Below are positions 1 to 10,610 of a DNA stretch of 22,144 bases, piece after piece (position 1 is the stretch's first letter; each line of letters begins with the position of its first letter). The notes under the pieces are model-generated. The model did no database searches. It saw only the letters and a list, made by a program, of their open reading frames with translations, and was not told the DNA's origin. The stretch comes from Pseudomonadota bacterium (GTDB lineage: Bacteria > Pseudomonadota > Gammaproteobacteria > Enterobacterales > Succinivibrionaceae). The stretch covers positions 1 to 22,144 of the forward strand of contig JAEWPL010000181.1 of assembly GCA_023460615.1 (NCBI GenBank). The letters run 5' to 3'. A program made the translations under genes and the position numbers.

Positions 1-197
1 GAAATATCATGATCCATAGTAGCAAGATGCAGATCAGGTCGTCTCAATCTACGACCAGCTGCTTCAATACCAGCAAAAGCCTGAGGTGAGGTTACCTCAT
101 GCACCAGTTGTCTGTCGATATATAGAGTTGGCAATTCGCCTTCTTGCTCAAATACAATGTGGCTATCGTAGACTTTTTGATATAAAGTTTTACCCAT
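1..197 (-). CDS. leuC: 3-isopropylmalate dehydratase large subunit, N-terminal part (gene cut by window edge)
   Basis: Only the first 65 codons are inside the window; the gene continues past position 1. The translation begins [16 protein letters not shown] and contains [16 protein letters not shown] and LATMDHD, which are hallmark N-terminal stretches of LeuC, the [4Fe-4S] subunit that isomerises 2-isopropylmalate to 3-isopropylmalate in leucine synthesis. The start ATG lies at 197 on the minus strand, 23 nt after the leuB stop, so it is the third gene of a leuABC(D) operon. The ribosome binding site is weak (TAGG-like). The small subunit LeuD would be expected beyond the left edge. The iron-sulfur cysteines cannot be checked because they lie outside the window. 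Confidence 0.95.
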   Translation of the reverse strand, partial: MGKTLYQKVYDSHIVFEQEGELPTLYIDRQLVHEVTSPQAFAGIEAAGRRLRRPDLHLATMDHDI

Positions 198-220
198 TTT
201 TTTAACCTATTGAGTGTCCA

Positions 221-2885
<2,665 letters not shown>

Positions 2886-2942
2886 TTTTTTTAACTTTAC
2901 CTAACCACAAATAATTAGACAATTTTTGTAAACAATAGTGAC

Positions 2943-2970
2943 ATCATATCACTTAGTTTTTGCAATTCAA
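2943..2970 (-). promoter_or_regulatory. Candidate leuABC promoter with an operator-like inverted repeat over the -10
   Basis: On the minus strand, TTGAAT (2965-2970) and TATGAT (2943-2948) are separated by 16 bp, a reasonable sigma70 layout with a predicted start near 2936, about 50 nt before leuA. An inverted repeat AGTGA-N7-TCACT (2937-2953) is centred on the -10 element, a typical position for a repressor. The assignment is by eye; no regulator is identified. Confidence 0.45.
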
Positions 2971-3040
2971 TTACTATTTACAAAATTATCAAATAAAATT
3001 TATTAACTAATTGATTTATAAATAAATGAATTTTCAAAAA

Positions 3041-3136
3041 GTATTCTTTTTGTAATACGAAATAAGTTTAATTCTTTTGCAAAAAGTATAATTTTTGCAA
3101 AAGTATGGTTTTGCAAAAACACTAAGTTTTACAAAA
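3041..3136. repeat. Tandem TTTTGCAAAA palindromes in the leuA-deaD intergenic region
   Basis: Three perfect 10-bp palindromes TTTTGCAAAA start at 3075, 3093 and 3109. A fourth near-copy, TTTTACAAAA, starts at 3127, so the start-to-start distances are 18, 16 and 18 bp. The first two are followed by GTAT. An inverted repeat GTATT-N8-AATAC (3041-3058) lies just to the left. The cluster is between the two divergent promoters and could be a multi-site operator or an iteron-like binding array. The gene-free stretch 2886-3356 otherwise holds only the two promoters and the deaD leader. Confidence 0.6.
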
Positions 3137-3172
3137 ATAAAAAATGTCCTAGAAAATTATTTTTAAAAATAA

Positions 3173-3201
3173 TTGCATACTAGATCACATAATTGTATAA
3201 T
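3173..3201 (+). promoter_or_regulatory. Candidate deaD promoter
   Basis: A perfect TATAAT at 3196-3201 is preceded by TTGCAT at 3173-3178 with the optimal 17-bp spacer. Transcription would begin near 3208 and give a 5' leader of about 150 nt before deaD. Long leaders are known for the cold-inducible csdA/deaD mRNA of Escherichia coli. Confidence 0.6.
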
Positions 3202-3237
3202 TCCACGTCATTTTTTTTGAGGCGTGTCTTTTTAGGT

Positions 3238-3352
3238 TGAGCCGCGGGTTTTTGGCTCATGAGCGTGTGTCTGTATTTAATTAAATAAAACGCATTTCTT
3301 TATTTACGTTCTATAGATCATGTAGGGACGCTCCTCTTTGTATTTTTGGAGC
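3238..3352 (+). promoter_or_regulatory. Structured deaD mRNA leader, including a hairpin enclosing the Shine-Dalgarno
   Basis: Two hairpins are visible in the leader. TGAGCC (3238-3243) pairs with GGCTCA (3254-3259) across a 10-nt loop. GCTCC (3330-3334) pairs with GGAGC (3348-3352) across a 13-nt loop; the GGAG of this second stem is the ribosome binding site, 5 nt before the ATG at 3357. Folding would hide the ribosome binding site, so translation may depend on temperature or on helicase activity. The pairing is seen in the sequence; the regulatory role is inferred. Confidence 0.45.
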
Positions 3353-3356
3353 AATA

Positions 3357-5351
3357 ATGTCAGATATTAAAGATATCACTACCACCACAGGCGGTGACGA
3401 GAGTTTATTAGTTGCACAAGCTGAGAATTGTGAGGCAGAAAAAATCGTAACTTTTGACGATTTAGGTCTATCAAAAGATGTTTTAAAAGCTGTGCACGAT
3501 TTAGGTTTTGAATCTCCAACTCCTATTCAAGAGCGTTCTATTCCAGTAGTATTAGAAGGTCGTGACATGATTGGTCAGGCTCAAACTGGTACTGGTAAAA
3601 CCGCTGCTTTCTCTTTACCTATTCTTTCAAGAATTGATTGTAAGAAAACATATATTCAAGCTTTAATCTTAGAGCCTACTCGTGAATTAGCCATTCAAAG
3701 TGCTGAGGCTTGTCAGAATTTTTCAAAATATTTAAAGAACTTTAGAGTAGCCCCAATCTATGGTGGTGCTTCTTATGACAATCAAATCCGTACCTTAAAG
3801 CATGGTGCTCAGATTGTGGTTGCAACTCCAGGTCGTTTAATTGATTTAATCGAGCGTGGTAAGGTGGATTTGTCACAACTTACCCACATGGTTATCGATG
3901 AAGCAGACGAAATGTTACGCATGGGCTTTATTGACGATGTAGATTGGATTTTGAGCAATACTCCTGATTCTCGTCAGACTGCTTTATTCTCTGCAACTAT
4001 GCCTCCTGTAATTGCAAGAATTGCAAAACAGCATCTAAAAGATCCTGTAGATGTAAGAATTGAGTCTAAGACTACAACTGCAACTACAGTGCATCAGCGT
4101 TACTGGATTGCCTCAGGCGCTCATAAGATTGATGCTATGACTCGTATCTTAGAAGTTGAAAACTACGATGCGGTTATCGTATTTGTGAGAACAAAAACAG
4201 ATGCTGAGGATGTATCTAACAAGCTTATGGCTCGTGGTCTTGCATGTGCAGCATTACACGGCGATATTCCACAACGTCAACGTGAAAAGATCATTGAGCG
4301 TTTAAAGAATGGTCAATTAGATATCATCATTGCAACTGATGTGGCAGCTCGTGGTCTTGATGTTGACAGAATTACTCACGTTTTCAACTATGACATCCCA
4401 TATGATGCTGAGTCTTATGTTCACCGTATTGGTAGAACTGGTCGCGCTGGTCGCACCGGTGAAGCTATTTTATTCGTATCACCTCGTGAAAGACGTGCTT
4501 TACGTTTAATTGAAAGAGTAACTGGTCAAAGAATTGAGCCTATGCAGATGCCATCTGTTGCAGATGTTAACAAGGCTCGTTTAGAGAACTTCAAAAATCA
4601 AGTTTTAGCTACCATAGAAGAAGGTGGTCTTGAGACTTTTGAAGAGGTTATCTCTGAGATTTTAGCTGACGACTCCATCGAAGTTGAGACCTTATGTGCA
4701 GCTTTAGCTAAGATGGTTCAAAAGGACGGTACTTTACTGCTTGATGAATCAAAGCCAGAGCCTCGTATGAGAACCTTTGATGATGACAATCGTGGTAATG
4801 GTCGTGAAGGTCGTGAAAGAAAACCCTTCCCTGAGGCAAAGGCTGCTCCTTTACGTGAGTTCCCTGATATGCCAATGGTACGCTTTAGAGTAGCTGTAGG
4901 ACGCAAGGATGGTGTAAAGCCAGGTCAAATCGTTGGCGCTATTGCTAATGAAGGTAACATTGAGTCTAAGTATATCGGTGAGATCTCTATTTTTGATACC
5001 TTCACAACTGTTGATTTACCTGATGGTATGCCAAAAGAGACCATGCACATCCTATCAGATGCAAGAGTATGTGGTCGTGCTTTAGATCTTCGTGTATATA
5101 CTCAAGAGCCTCCACGTGGTCGCGGTAGAGGTGATAGAGATAACAGAAGCTTTGATAAGCGCTCAAGATCAAATCGAGAATTTGACCGTCAAGGACCTCA
5201 TTCTGGTAAAGACTTTAAGAAGTTTGAAGGTCAAGAGCGTCGTGGAAACGGTCGTAAGAAGCTTGACTTCAACTCTTTTGATAAAGGCTCACGTCGTGGC
5301 TCAAAAGGTGGTTACAAAAGCTCCTTCTCAGGTCGTCGTGAAGGCTTTTAA
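3357..5351 (+). CDS. deaD: DEAD-box ATP-dependent RNA helicase, CsdA/DeaD type
   Basis: This cytoplasmic RNA helicase of 664 aa is expected to act in ribosome assembly and mRNA decay, especially in the cold. Motifs in order are the Q motif around residues 33-58 (FDDLGL...PTPIQ), Walker A AQTGTGKT (75-82), PTRELA (108-113), TPGR (157-160), DEAD (181-184), SAT (212-214), ATDVAARGLD (326-335) and HRIGRTGR (356-363). Residues about 508-581 match the DbpA/CsdA C-terminal RNA-binding domain. The tail from about 586 is rich in Arg, Gly and Lys, as in CsdA. A ~30-residue acidic N-terminal extension makes it slightly longer than the E. coli protein (about 629 aa). The ATG at 3357 has GGAG 5 nt upstream. 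The gene is monocistronic, ending in a hairpin terminator. Confidence 0.96.
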   Translation: MSDIKDITTTTGGDESLLVAQAENCEAEKIVTFDDLGLSKDVLKAVHDLGFESPTPIQERSIPVVLEGRDMIGQAQTGTGKTAAFSLPILSRIDCKKTYIQALILEPTRELAIQSAEACQNFSKYLKNFRVAPIYGGASYDNQIRTLKHGAQIVVATPGRLIDLIERGKVDLSQLTHMVIDEADEMLRMGFIDDVDWILSNTPDSRQTALFSATMPPVIARIAKQHLKDPVDVRIESKTTTATTVHQRYWIASGAHKIDAMTRILEVENYDAVIVFVRTKTDAEDVSNKLMARGLACAALHGDIPQRQREKIIERLKNGQLDIIIATDVAARGLDVDRITHVFNYDIPYDAESYVHRIGRTGRAGRTGEAILFVSPRERRALRLIERVTGQRIEPMQMPSVADVNKARLENFKNQVLATIEEGGLETFEEVISEILADDSIEVETLCAALAKMVQKDGTLLLDESKPEPRMRTFDDDNRGNGREGRERKPFPEAKAAPLREFPDMPMVRFRVAVGRKDGVKPGQIVGAIANEGNIESKYIGEISIFDTFTTVDLPDGMPKETMHILSDARVCGRALDLRVYTQEPPRGRGRGDRDNRSFDKRSRSNREFDRQGPHSGKDFKKFEGQERRGNGRKKLDFNSFDKGSRRGSKGGYKSSFSGRREGF

Positions 5352-5381
5352 TTAAGGAATTTTTTCTTCAAAACTATATTA

Positions 5382-5410
5382 CAAAGGAGGCGAAAGCCTC
5401 CTTTGCTTTT
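5382..5410 (+). terminator. Intrinsic terminator of deaD
   Basis: A 10-bp perfect stem CAAAGGAGGC / GCCTCCTTTG (5382-5391 with 5396-5405) closes a GAAA tetraloop and is followed by CTTTT. It lies 30 nt after the deaD stop and between convergent genes, so it may also serve the minus-strand ATPase, although the T-run on that side is poor. Confidence 0.85.
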
Positions 5411-5455
5411 GGTGACTGATAAATTGTCAAATTTGTCTCTTAAAGCTTATTTAAA

Positions 5456-7120
5456 CTAATTTAATAAAACAGGCTCTAGCGATTTTGACTTAATAACTAC
5501 CTTCTGATCTTTTGAAAATACTACAGCAAAGCGATAGAGATTTTTAGGAGGTAAAATCTTTCCATAAGCTTTGTCTTCGATTTGTTGTAGCGCTTCATTA
5601 AGCTTTTCATCTGCACCACTGTCATCACGAGAGATCTTAAATTCAAAAACGAATCTATCATCGCTATTTTCAAGGCAAAGATCGCATCTTCCTTTTGCAT
5701 GGTACTTTTCGATAGAGCAATTAAGACCTTTATCCACAAAAATTAAGTAGATAAGATCTCTTAGTGTATTCTCATCTTCAAAAAACTTAGATCCGTAAGA
5801 GGTGCTATTTAAAATAGTCTCAAATATTTTTACAAATGCATCTAAACTGTGAGAACTACAAGCCTCAAGCATGAGAGCTTGAGTTACACCTTGTTCATAA
5901 TTTCTCTTATCTGTTAAAGTAGATGTGAATAAAGAGGATACAAACAATTTAGATAAGAACTTTGATACTTCAAGATTAGGAATTCCAAAAACAGCTATGT
6001 TGTCATGAGTTTTCTTTATAGTTAGGTAGCCTGCTTGATACATCAAAACTCTTGAGTCCATATCTTTAGGATTTGAAGCTCTTGTTAAACTGTCAAAATC
6101 TAATTCAACACTTGCACCATTTTCAGGATTTAATTGATTAAGCGGTAGCAGTGAAAATTCTTTAAAATTATCAAAATGAGTCTGATCTTTTAAATAATTT
6201 ACCACCAATGTTGAAAAGCCACCACTATTTGACCAGTATGGCTTAAAAGTATAACCTTCGGAGAAATTTCCAAAAAAACTAATTATGGACCAAGTATTAT
6301 ATACGTGAATGCTTGCTGTATCCTCAAAGCAATATCCATCATAATGAAGCTTTAATTTGTTTTTTAAACAGTCAACGCTAAGGTTTAACTTCTTTGCAGC
6401 TTCTGTTAGATAATCCTTAAAATAGTGCTCTAACTCTTCATTTGTATAACCTACAATTGCGCCATAATCTTTATTTGTAGATATATCCATTAAGTTGTTA
6501 AAAGCTGAAAAAATACTAGTTTGTGAATATCTAGTGATGCCAGTTAAAAATACAAACCTAATTTTATCTTCATTACTTTTTACACATTTATAAAAATTGG
6601 ATAGACGCTCTCTGACTTTTTTAAACTCACTTTCATCATTCATAAGTTCAGTAAGTGGTGCATCATACTCGTCAATAAGTAATACTACTTCGCAATCCTC
6701 GCACTCGCAAAGAAAGCTATAAAAATAGTCTTCAGGTAGATTTGTTTGCGGTTTAGATACTTTTACGCCTAATTCTTTAAAGTTTTTTTCAAGTTTTTGA
6801 TTAAATTTAGTTACAAAAACTTCGTAAGAGCTATCGCTAGTATCAGAAAAATCCAACCTTAGTACTTTGTACTTATTGTCATCTTGCCAAAGATCATAAA
6901 TTTTAAGACCTTTAAAAAGCTCTTTTTGTCCACTAAACAAAGCATCAAAGGTTGATACTAATAGCGATTTTCCAAAACGACGTGGTCTTGATAGAACAAT
7001 TGGAGCAAATTGACTTGCTAGCTTGTATACAAGATCTGTCTTATCAACATAAAGTAAGTTATTTTTTATAATCTTACTAAAGGTTGCTACACCAAAAGGT
7101 AGCTTTTGCAGATCTTGCAT
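5456..7120 (-). CDS. AAA-ATPase-like protein with C-terminal PD-(D/E)XK nuclease-like domain (PF09820/DUF1703 type)
   Basis: The 554-aa protein opens with LPFGVATFSKIIKNN and YVDKTDL, the typical start of the AAA-ATPase_like family. A Walker A-like SRPRRFGKSLL (44-54, Lys51) and Walker B VVLLIDEYDAPL (145-156) follow. Near the C terminus CDLCLE (Asp480) and FEFKISR (Glu493, Lys495) form a D...ExK arrangement typical of the DUF1703 PD-(D/E)XK fold. There is no signal peptide or membrane segment. The cellular role of this family is not established; it is abundant and multicopy in gut anaerobes and is often suspected to be mobile or defence-related. It starts 38 nt after the methyltransferase stop with no terminator between, and AAAGGA precedes the ATG, so co-transcription is likely. 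Base composition looks more A/T-rich than its neighbours. Confidence 0.85.
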   Translation of the reverse strand: MQDLQKLPFGVATFSKIIKNNLLYVDKTDLVYKLASQFAPIVLSRPRRFGKSLLVSTFDALFSGQKELFKGLKIYDLWQDDNKYKVLRLDFSDTSDSSYEVFVTKFNQKLEKNFKELGVKVSKPQTNLPEDYFYSFLCECEDCEVVLLIDEYDAPLTELMNDESEFKKVRERLSNFYKCVKSNEDKIRFVFLTGITRYSQTSIFSAFNNLMDISTNKDYGAIVGYTNEELEHYFKDYLTEAAKKLNLSVDCLKNKLKLHYDGYCFEDTASIHVYNTWSIISFFGNFSEGYTFKPYWSNSGGFSTLVVNYLKDQTHFDNFKEFSLLPLNQLNPENGASVELDFDSLTRASNPKDMDSRVLMYQAGYLTIKKTHDNIAVFGIPNLEVSKFLSKLFVSSLFTSTLTDKRNYEQGVTQALMLEACSSHSLDAFVKIFETILNSTSYGSKFFEDENTLRDLIYLIFVDKGLNCSIEKYHAKGRCDLCLENSDDRFVFEFKISRDDSGADEKLNEALQQIEDKAYGKILPPKNLYRFAVVFSKDQKVVIKSKSLEPVLLN

Positions 7121-7158
7121 TTGTTTTCCTTTAATCCTATTTGCAAGATGATCTATTT

Positions 7159-8616
7159 TTAAGACAGTCTCTTTAACTTAGCCATATAGAAGCCATCAAA
7201 GCCACTAGATGGTAAGACATGCTTGTCTTCAACTAGTTCAAACTGTCCTTCATGTGCTTTTAAGAAGGTTTCAATTTGCTTTTCGTTTTCTGAAGGCATA
7301 ATTGAGCAGGTAGAGTAAATTACAAAACCACCTACTTTAGCAATGTTACTGTAACGAGTTAGGATGTCTTGTTGAAGAGAAATTAACTCTTTGTAATGCT
7401 CTCGACCATCACGCCATTTAGAATCTGGCATACGACGAATTACACCAGTACCTGAGCATGGAGCATCGATAAGCACAGTATCAGCAGTGCCTGCCATTCT
7501 CTTAATTACTTTAGTAGAATCGATGAGGCGAGTTTCAATATTAAAGGCACCTGCTCTCTTGGCTCTCTTTTTAAGATCTTCAAGTTTCCAGCTTTCAGTA
7601 TCCATCGCAATGATGACACCTTTACCTGCCATGGAGGCAGCAAGCTGCAGAGTCTTACCACCAGCACCTGCGCAAGTATCTACAACTCTTTGACCAGGCT
7701 TTGCATCCACAAAAGCACCAATCATTTGAGAGCCAGCATCCTGTTGCTCAAAACGGCCTTCTTTAAAAGCTTTAGTTCTAAATAGGGCTGAATTTGAGGT
7801 AACCTCAAGTGCTAAAGGTACACCTGCTACAGGTTTAGTTACTACGCCTTCTTCACTTAATAAGTGAGCAAGCTCTTCACGAGTACCCTTTAGAGTATTA
7901 GTTCTAATAAATCTTTTGGACTCTTGACCTAAAGCTTGACGTTGCTCATCCCATTTGCCTTTAAGCTCACTTGAGCCTAACTCTTGAAGCCAAAGTGGGC
8001 AACCGTCTTTATATAATGGCTCATCATTAGCTTGAGCTATACGCTTTTTAAGACCACGTCTATCAAAACCTTCCTCACCTTCAAGCTCAGGTAAAGGCCA
8101 GTCTTTATAAGCACAGTAAGAGAAAGTAAGTCTACCTACATGGCGCTCAAAGTCAGATGGTCTTTTAAGATTTGACACAAAAGCAAACAAAGATAGACGA
8201 GAGAACATGAAATTGATTTGACGGATTAAAAAGCCCTGCTCAACAGGATCAATTTTAACTTTGTTAAACCAATAAGCATAAGCTCTATCTAAAGAGTTAT
8301 GCATTACTAATACATCTTCTAAAATAGAATTTACTAAGCGTAATTGGAAAGGGGAGAAACCTTTACGTCTTACAAATTCTACATGCTCATCTTGATGCTT
8401 AAAAGAAACTTCATCGCGAGGAGCTTTTTTATCATAGTTACGAGCTTTAAAAGCTCTTTTAGCGTTTTCTAAAAAATCTTTTTTCTCTGTCTTTTTTTCA
8501 AAACTTCTGCTTTTTGAGAATTCTTTTTTAGCGCCTTCCTTTTTTACAAAGCCTTTTTTTAAGCCTTGGGTACGATTTACTCGTGATTTTTGAGGAGCCT
8601 TATTGTCAAATGCCAT
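7159..8616 (-). CDS. RsmB/NOP-family class I SAM-dependent RNA m5C methyltransferase
   Basis: The 485-aa protein is predicted to methylate carbon 5 of a cytidine in rRNA or tRNA. Residues 1-75 form a Lys/Arg-rich, low-complexity extension, followed by a helical region like the NusB-related part of RsmB, then the Rossmann methyltransferase core. Core motifs are VVDTCAGAGGKT (311-322, SAM binding), LIDAPCSGTG (382-391, with the product-release Cys387) and YSTCS (434-438, with the nucleophilic Cys437). The pair of cysteines in motifs IV and VI defines the m5C class. It starts 19 nt after the DUF4357 gene with AGAGGT as ribosome binding site, and probably shares its transcript. Which RNA and position it targets cannot be read from the sequence; RsmB itself is one option. 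Confidence 0.9.
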   Translation of the reverse strand: MAFDNKAPQKSRVNRTQGLKKGFVKKEGAKKEFSKSRSFEKKTEKKDFLENAKRAFKARNYDKKAPRDEVSFKHQDEHVEFVRRKGFSPFQLRLVNSILEDVLVMHNSLDRAYAYWFNKVKIDPVEQGFLIRQINFMFSRLSLFAFVSNLKRPSDFERHVGRLTFSYCAYKDWPLPELEGEEGFDRRGLKKRIAQANDEPLYKDGCPLWLQELGSSELKGKWDEQRQALGQESKRFIRTNTLKGTREELAHLLSEEGVVTKPVAGVPLALEVTSNSALFRTKAFKEGRFEQQDAGSQMIGAFVDAKPGQRVVDTCAGAGGKTLQLAASMAGKGVIIAMDTESWKLEDLKKRAKRAGAFNIETRLIDSTKVIKRMAGTADTVLIDAPCSGTGVIRRMPDSKWRDGREHYKELISLQQDILTRYSNIAKVGGFVIYSTCSIMPSENEKQIETFLKAHEGQFELVEDKHVLPSSGFDGFYMAKLKRLS

Positions 8617-8635
8617 GTAATGACCTCTATCTTAA

Positions 8636-9121
8636 CTATGATTTTTTTGTCTTTTTTCCAAAGCCAGATTCTTTTAAGGAAAAACCTTCACGATTTGTCC
8701 AAACATCTAGCCCGTTTCTTACAGTGCCTGCAATAATCGCAGCCGCTGCACTAGCACTTTGAAATTGAGTATCTTTAGTAAATATAAAACAATTATGCTC
8801 AGGATCAAGCTGTAGTGTACCATCTGAGAGTAATTCCTCTCTTAAATTCTGAATATGTGAAGGCACAGAATCAACCGGCATCAATACTGCTTGAGAATTT
8901 TTAGTAACTAAAAAAAATGGTTTATGTCTAGTTCCTTTTGGATAACCATGGGCAGTTACATTCTGACAGCTAAAGGTATAAAGCTCATTAGCTGAAAGAG
9001 GAGCTGAGTATTTGATTAAACTCTTAAGTGCTGTTAATTGTTTATAGATTTCAATAGGAATAATTGCATGAGTTTTCTTGCCATTTTTATTGGTAATAAA
9101 GGAAACTTCAAGATCTTTCAT
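8636..9121 (-). CDS. DUF4357 domain protein of unknown function
   Basis: The 161-aa protein has two parts. The N-terminal segment NKNGKKTHAIIPIEIYKQL (11-29) resembles the short beta-hairpin and IPxExY segment of Phd/RelB-like antitoxin N termini, but this is a weak likeness. Residues about 95-150, with FIFTKDTQFQSASAAAAII and NGLDVWTNREGFSLKE, match the DUF4357 pattern (F...S.SAAA...G...NG...W....G..L), a module usually found at the C terminus of GIY-YIG nucleases or restriction-modification proteins. Here it stands alone as the first gene of a likely operon with the RNA methyltransferase. The ATG at 9121 has AGG about 8 nt upstream. It is predicted to be soluble, and no catalytic residues are recognised. 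Confidence 0.75.
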   Translation of the reverse strand: MKDLEVSFITNKNGKKTHAIIPIEIYKQLTALKSLIKYSAPLSANELYTFSCQNVTAHGYPKGTRHKPFFLVTKNSQAVLMPVDSVPSHIQNLREELLSDGTLQLDPEHNCFIFTKDTQFQSASAAAAIIAGTVRNGLDVWTNREGFSLKESGFGKKTKKS

Positions 9122-9193
9122 GCTTAAACCTATAGATACAAAATATAGCTTATTTTAGCATAGAAAGCTTTTAGATAATGGATGGTAGAAATA

Positions 9194-9221
9194 ATAAAAG
9201 CACTATTGCTAGTGCTTTTAT
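9194..9221 (-). terminator. Intrinsic terminator of alaA
   Basis: A 12-bp perfect stem (9194-9205 with 9210-9221) closes a TTGC/GCAA loop just after the alaA stop at 9230. On the minus strand the stem ends in CTTTTAT and continues TATTTC, giving a modest U-run. It separates alaA from the downstream DUF4357 gene. Confidence 0.8.
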
Positions 9222-9229
9222 ATTAAGGA

Positions 9230-10441
9230 TTATTGACGATAAGTCTTTAAGAAGTGCTCTAATCTGTCGCAAGCATCGTTAATCACATCGATAGAAGGTA
9301 AGAATACCATTCTAAAGTGATTTGGCTCAGGCCAGTTAAAGCCTGTACCTTGAACAATAAGCATCTTCTCCTGACGTAACAGATCCATACAGAACTTCTG
9401 ATCGTCCTTGATGTTAAACTTCTTATCAAGTTTAGGGAACATGTATAAAGCACCATGTGGTTTTACCACGCTGATACCGTCAATAGCATTTAATCTTTCA
9501 TACATAGCAGTACGCTGTTGATATAAACGACCACCTGGGATGATAAGCTCATTGATACTCTGATAACCACCTAAAGCGGTTTGAATAGCATGTTGTAGTG
9601 GTACGTTAGCGCACAATCTCATAGCCATCATTAACTTAATACCGTCAACAAAGCCTTGATTACGCTTTTTAGGACCAGTGATTAGAATCCAACCCTGTCT
9701 AAAACCACAAGCACGATATACTTTTGACAAACCGTTGAAGGTTACCACAGATACATCGTCAGCTAGAGTACAAATACTTCTGTGGGCTACATCATCGTAT
9801 AAGATCTTGTCATAGATCTCATCTGAGAAAATAACTAAATCGTGTTGACGAGCAAACTCAACAATCTCCTGCAAAATAGGAGTTGGGTACACAGCACCGG
9901 TTGGGTTATTTGGGTTAATTAACACAATACCTACGGTTCTTGAGGTAAGTTTCTTTTTCATATCCTCAAGATCAGGATACCAGTTAGCTTGTTCATCACA
10001 CATGTAGTGCACAGCTTTACCACCTGCTAGGTTAATAGCAGCTGTCCACAATGGATAATCAGGAGCTGGAACTAGAACTTCATCACCATTGTTTAATAGT
10101 GCGTTCATAGACATGGTAATAAGCTCTGAGGCACCATTACCAATAAAGATATCATCAGCATCAACGTTCTTTAAACCTTTTTGCTGATAGTATTGGGCAA
10201 TGGCCTTACGGGCAGAGAAAATACCATTAGACTCACAATAGCCTTGAGAATTAGGTAAGTTACGTATAACATCGCGAACTACCTCTTCAGGCGCCTCAAA
10301 ACCAAAAGTCGCAGTGTTACCAATATTAAGCTTTAGAATGCGTTGACCCTCTTCTTCCATACGAAGAGCTTCTTGGTGAATTTTTCCTCTAATGTCGTAA
10401 CAGACATTATCTAGTTTATGTGACTTTTGTAATAACTTCAT
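9230..10441 (-). CDS. alaA: Glutamate-pyruvate (alanine) aminotransferase, AlaA
   Basis: This PLP-dependent class I/II aminotransferase interconverts pyruvate plus glutamate with alanine plus 2-oxoglutarate and is the main alanine-forming enzyme in enterobacteria. The 403-aa protein aligns almost end to end with E. coli AlaA (405 aa), sharing KLDNVCYDIRG..., VPAPDYPLWTAA, NPNNPTGAVY (around 176-185), SDEIYDKILYDD (206-217) and the PLP-lysine motif FNGLSKVYRACGFRQGW (Lys240). The C-terminal FNWPEPNHFRMVFLP holds the substrate-binding arginine. It is cytoplasmic, with no signal peptide. It lies between two terminators, so it appears to be transcribed alone. The ribosome binding site is weak (GGGT). 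I found no clear promoter in 10442-10575. Confidence 0.95.
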   Translation of the reverse strand: MKLLQKSHKLDNVCYDIRGKIHQEALRMEEEGQRILKLNIGNTATFGFEAPEEVVRDVIRNLPNSQGYCESNGIFSARKAIAQYYQQKGLKNVDADDIFIGNGASELITMSMNALLNNGDEVLVPAPDYPLWTAAINLAGGKAVHYMCDEQANWYPDLEDMKKKLTSRTVGIVLINPNNPTGAVYPTPILQEIVEFARQHDLVIFSDEIYDKILYDDVAHRSICTLADDVSVVTFNGLSKVYRACGFRQGWILITGPKKRNQGFVDGIKLMMAMRLCANVPLQHAIQTALGGYQSINELIIPGGRLYQQRTAMYERLNAIDGISVVKPHGALYMFPKLDKKFNIKDDQKFCMDLLRQEKMLIVQGTGFNWPEPNHFRMVFLPSIDVINDACDRLEHFLKTYRQ

Positions 10442-10575
10442 GTTTTTACCCGTTGAAAAAATATTATTGGTTTTGAGTGTTGTTAATCTTACTACAAAAA
10501 GCTTAATTACTCTAACAGTTTCAACAACAACTAAGAGGGTGCTTAAAGATTTTGTAAAAATTTTGCTAAAAACTT

Positions 10576-10604
10576 AAAAGCTCATACTTTAAGTATGAGC
10601 TTTT
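10576..10604 (-). terminator. Intrinsic terminator of dacB
   Basis: AAAAGCTCATAC (10576-10587) pairs perfectly with GTATGAGCTTTT (10593-10604) across a 5-nt loop. It lies 7 nt beyond the dacB stop. The A-flanked stem ends in a T-run on either strand, so it can terminate minus-strand transcription and insulate alaA. Confidence 0.85.
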
Positions 10605-10610
10605 CAAAAT

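Noticed and set aside
3174..3189. CRP-like site near the deaD promoter
   Set aside because: Only the TCACA half is good; the TGTGA half has several mismatches and the site would overlap the promoter spacer.
5456..7120. Insertion sequence or transposase at the ATPase gene
   Set aside because: There are no terminal inverted repeats, target duplications or transposase motifs; the protein is a P-loop/PD-(D/E)XK family member.
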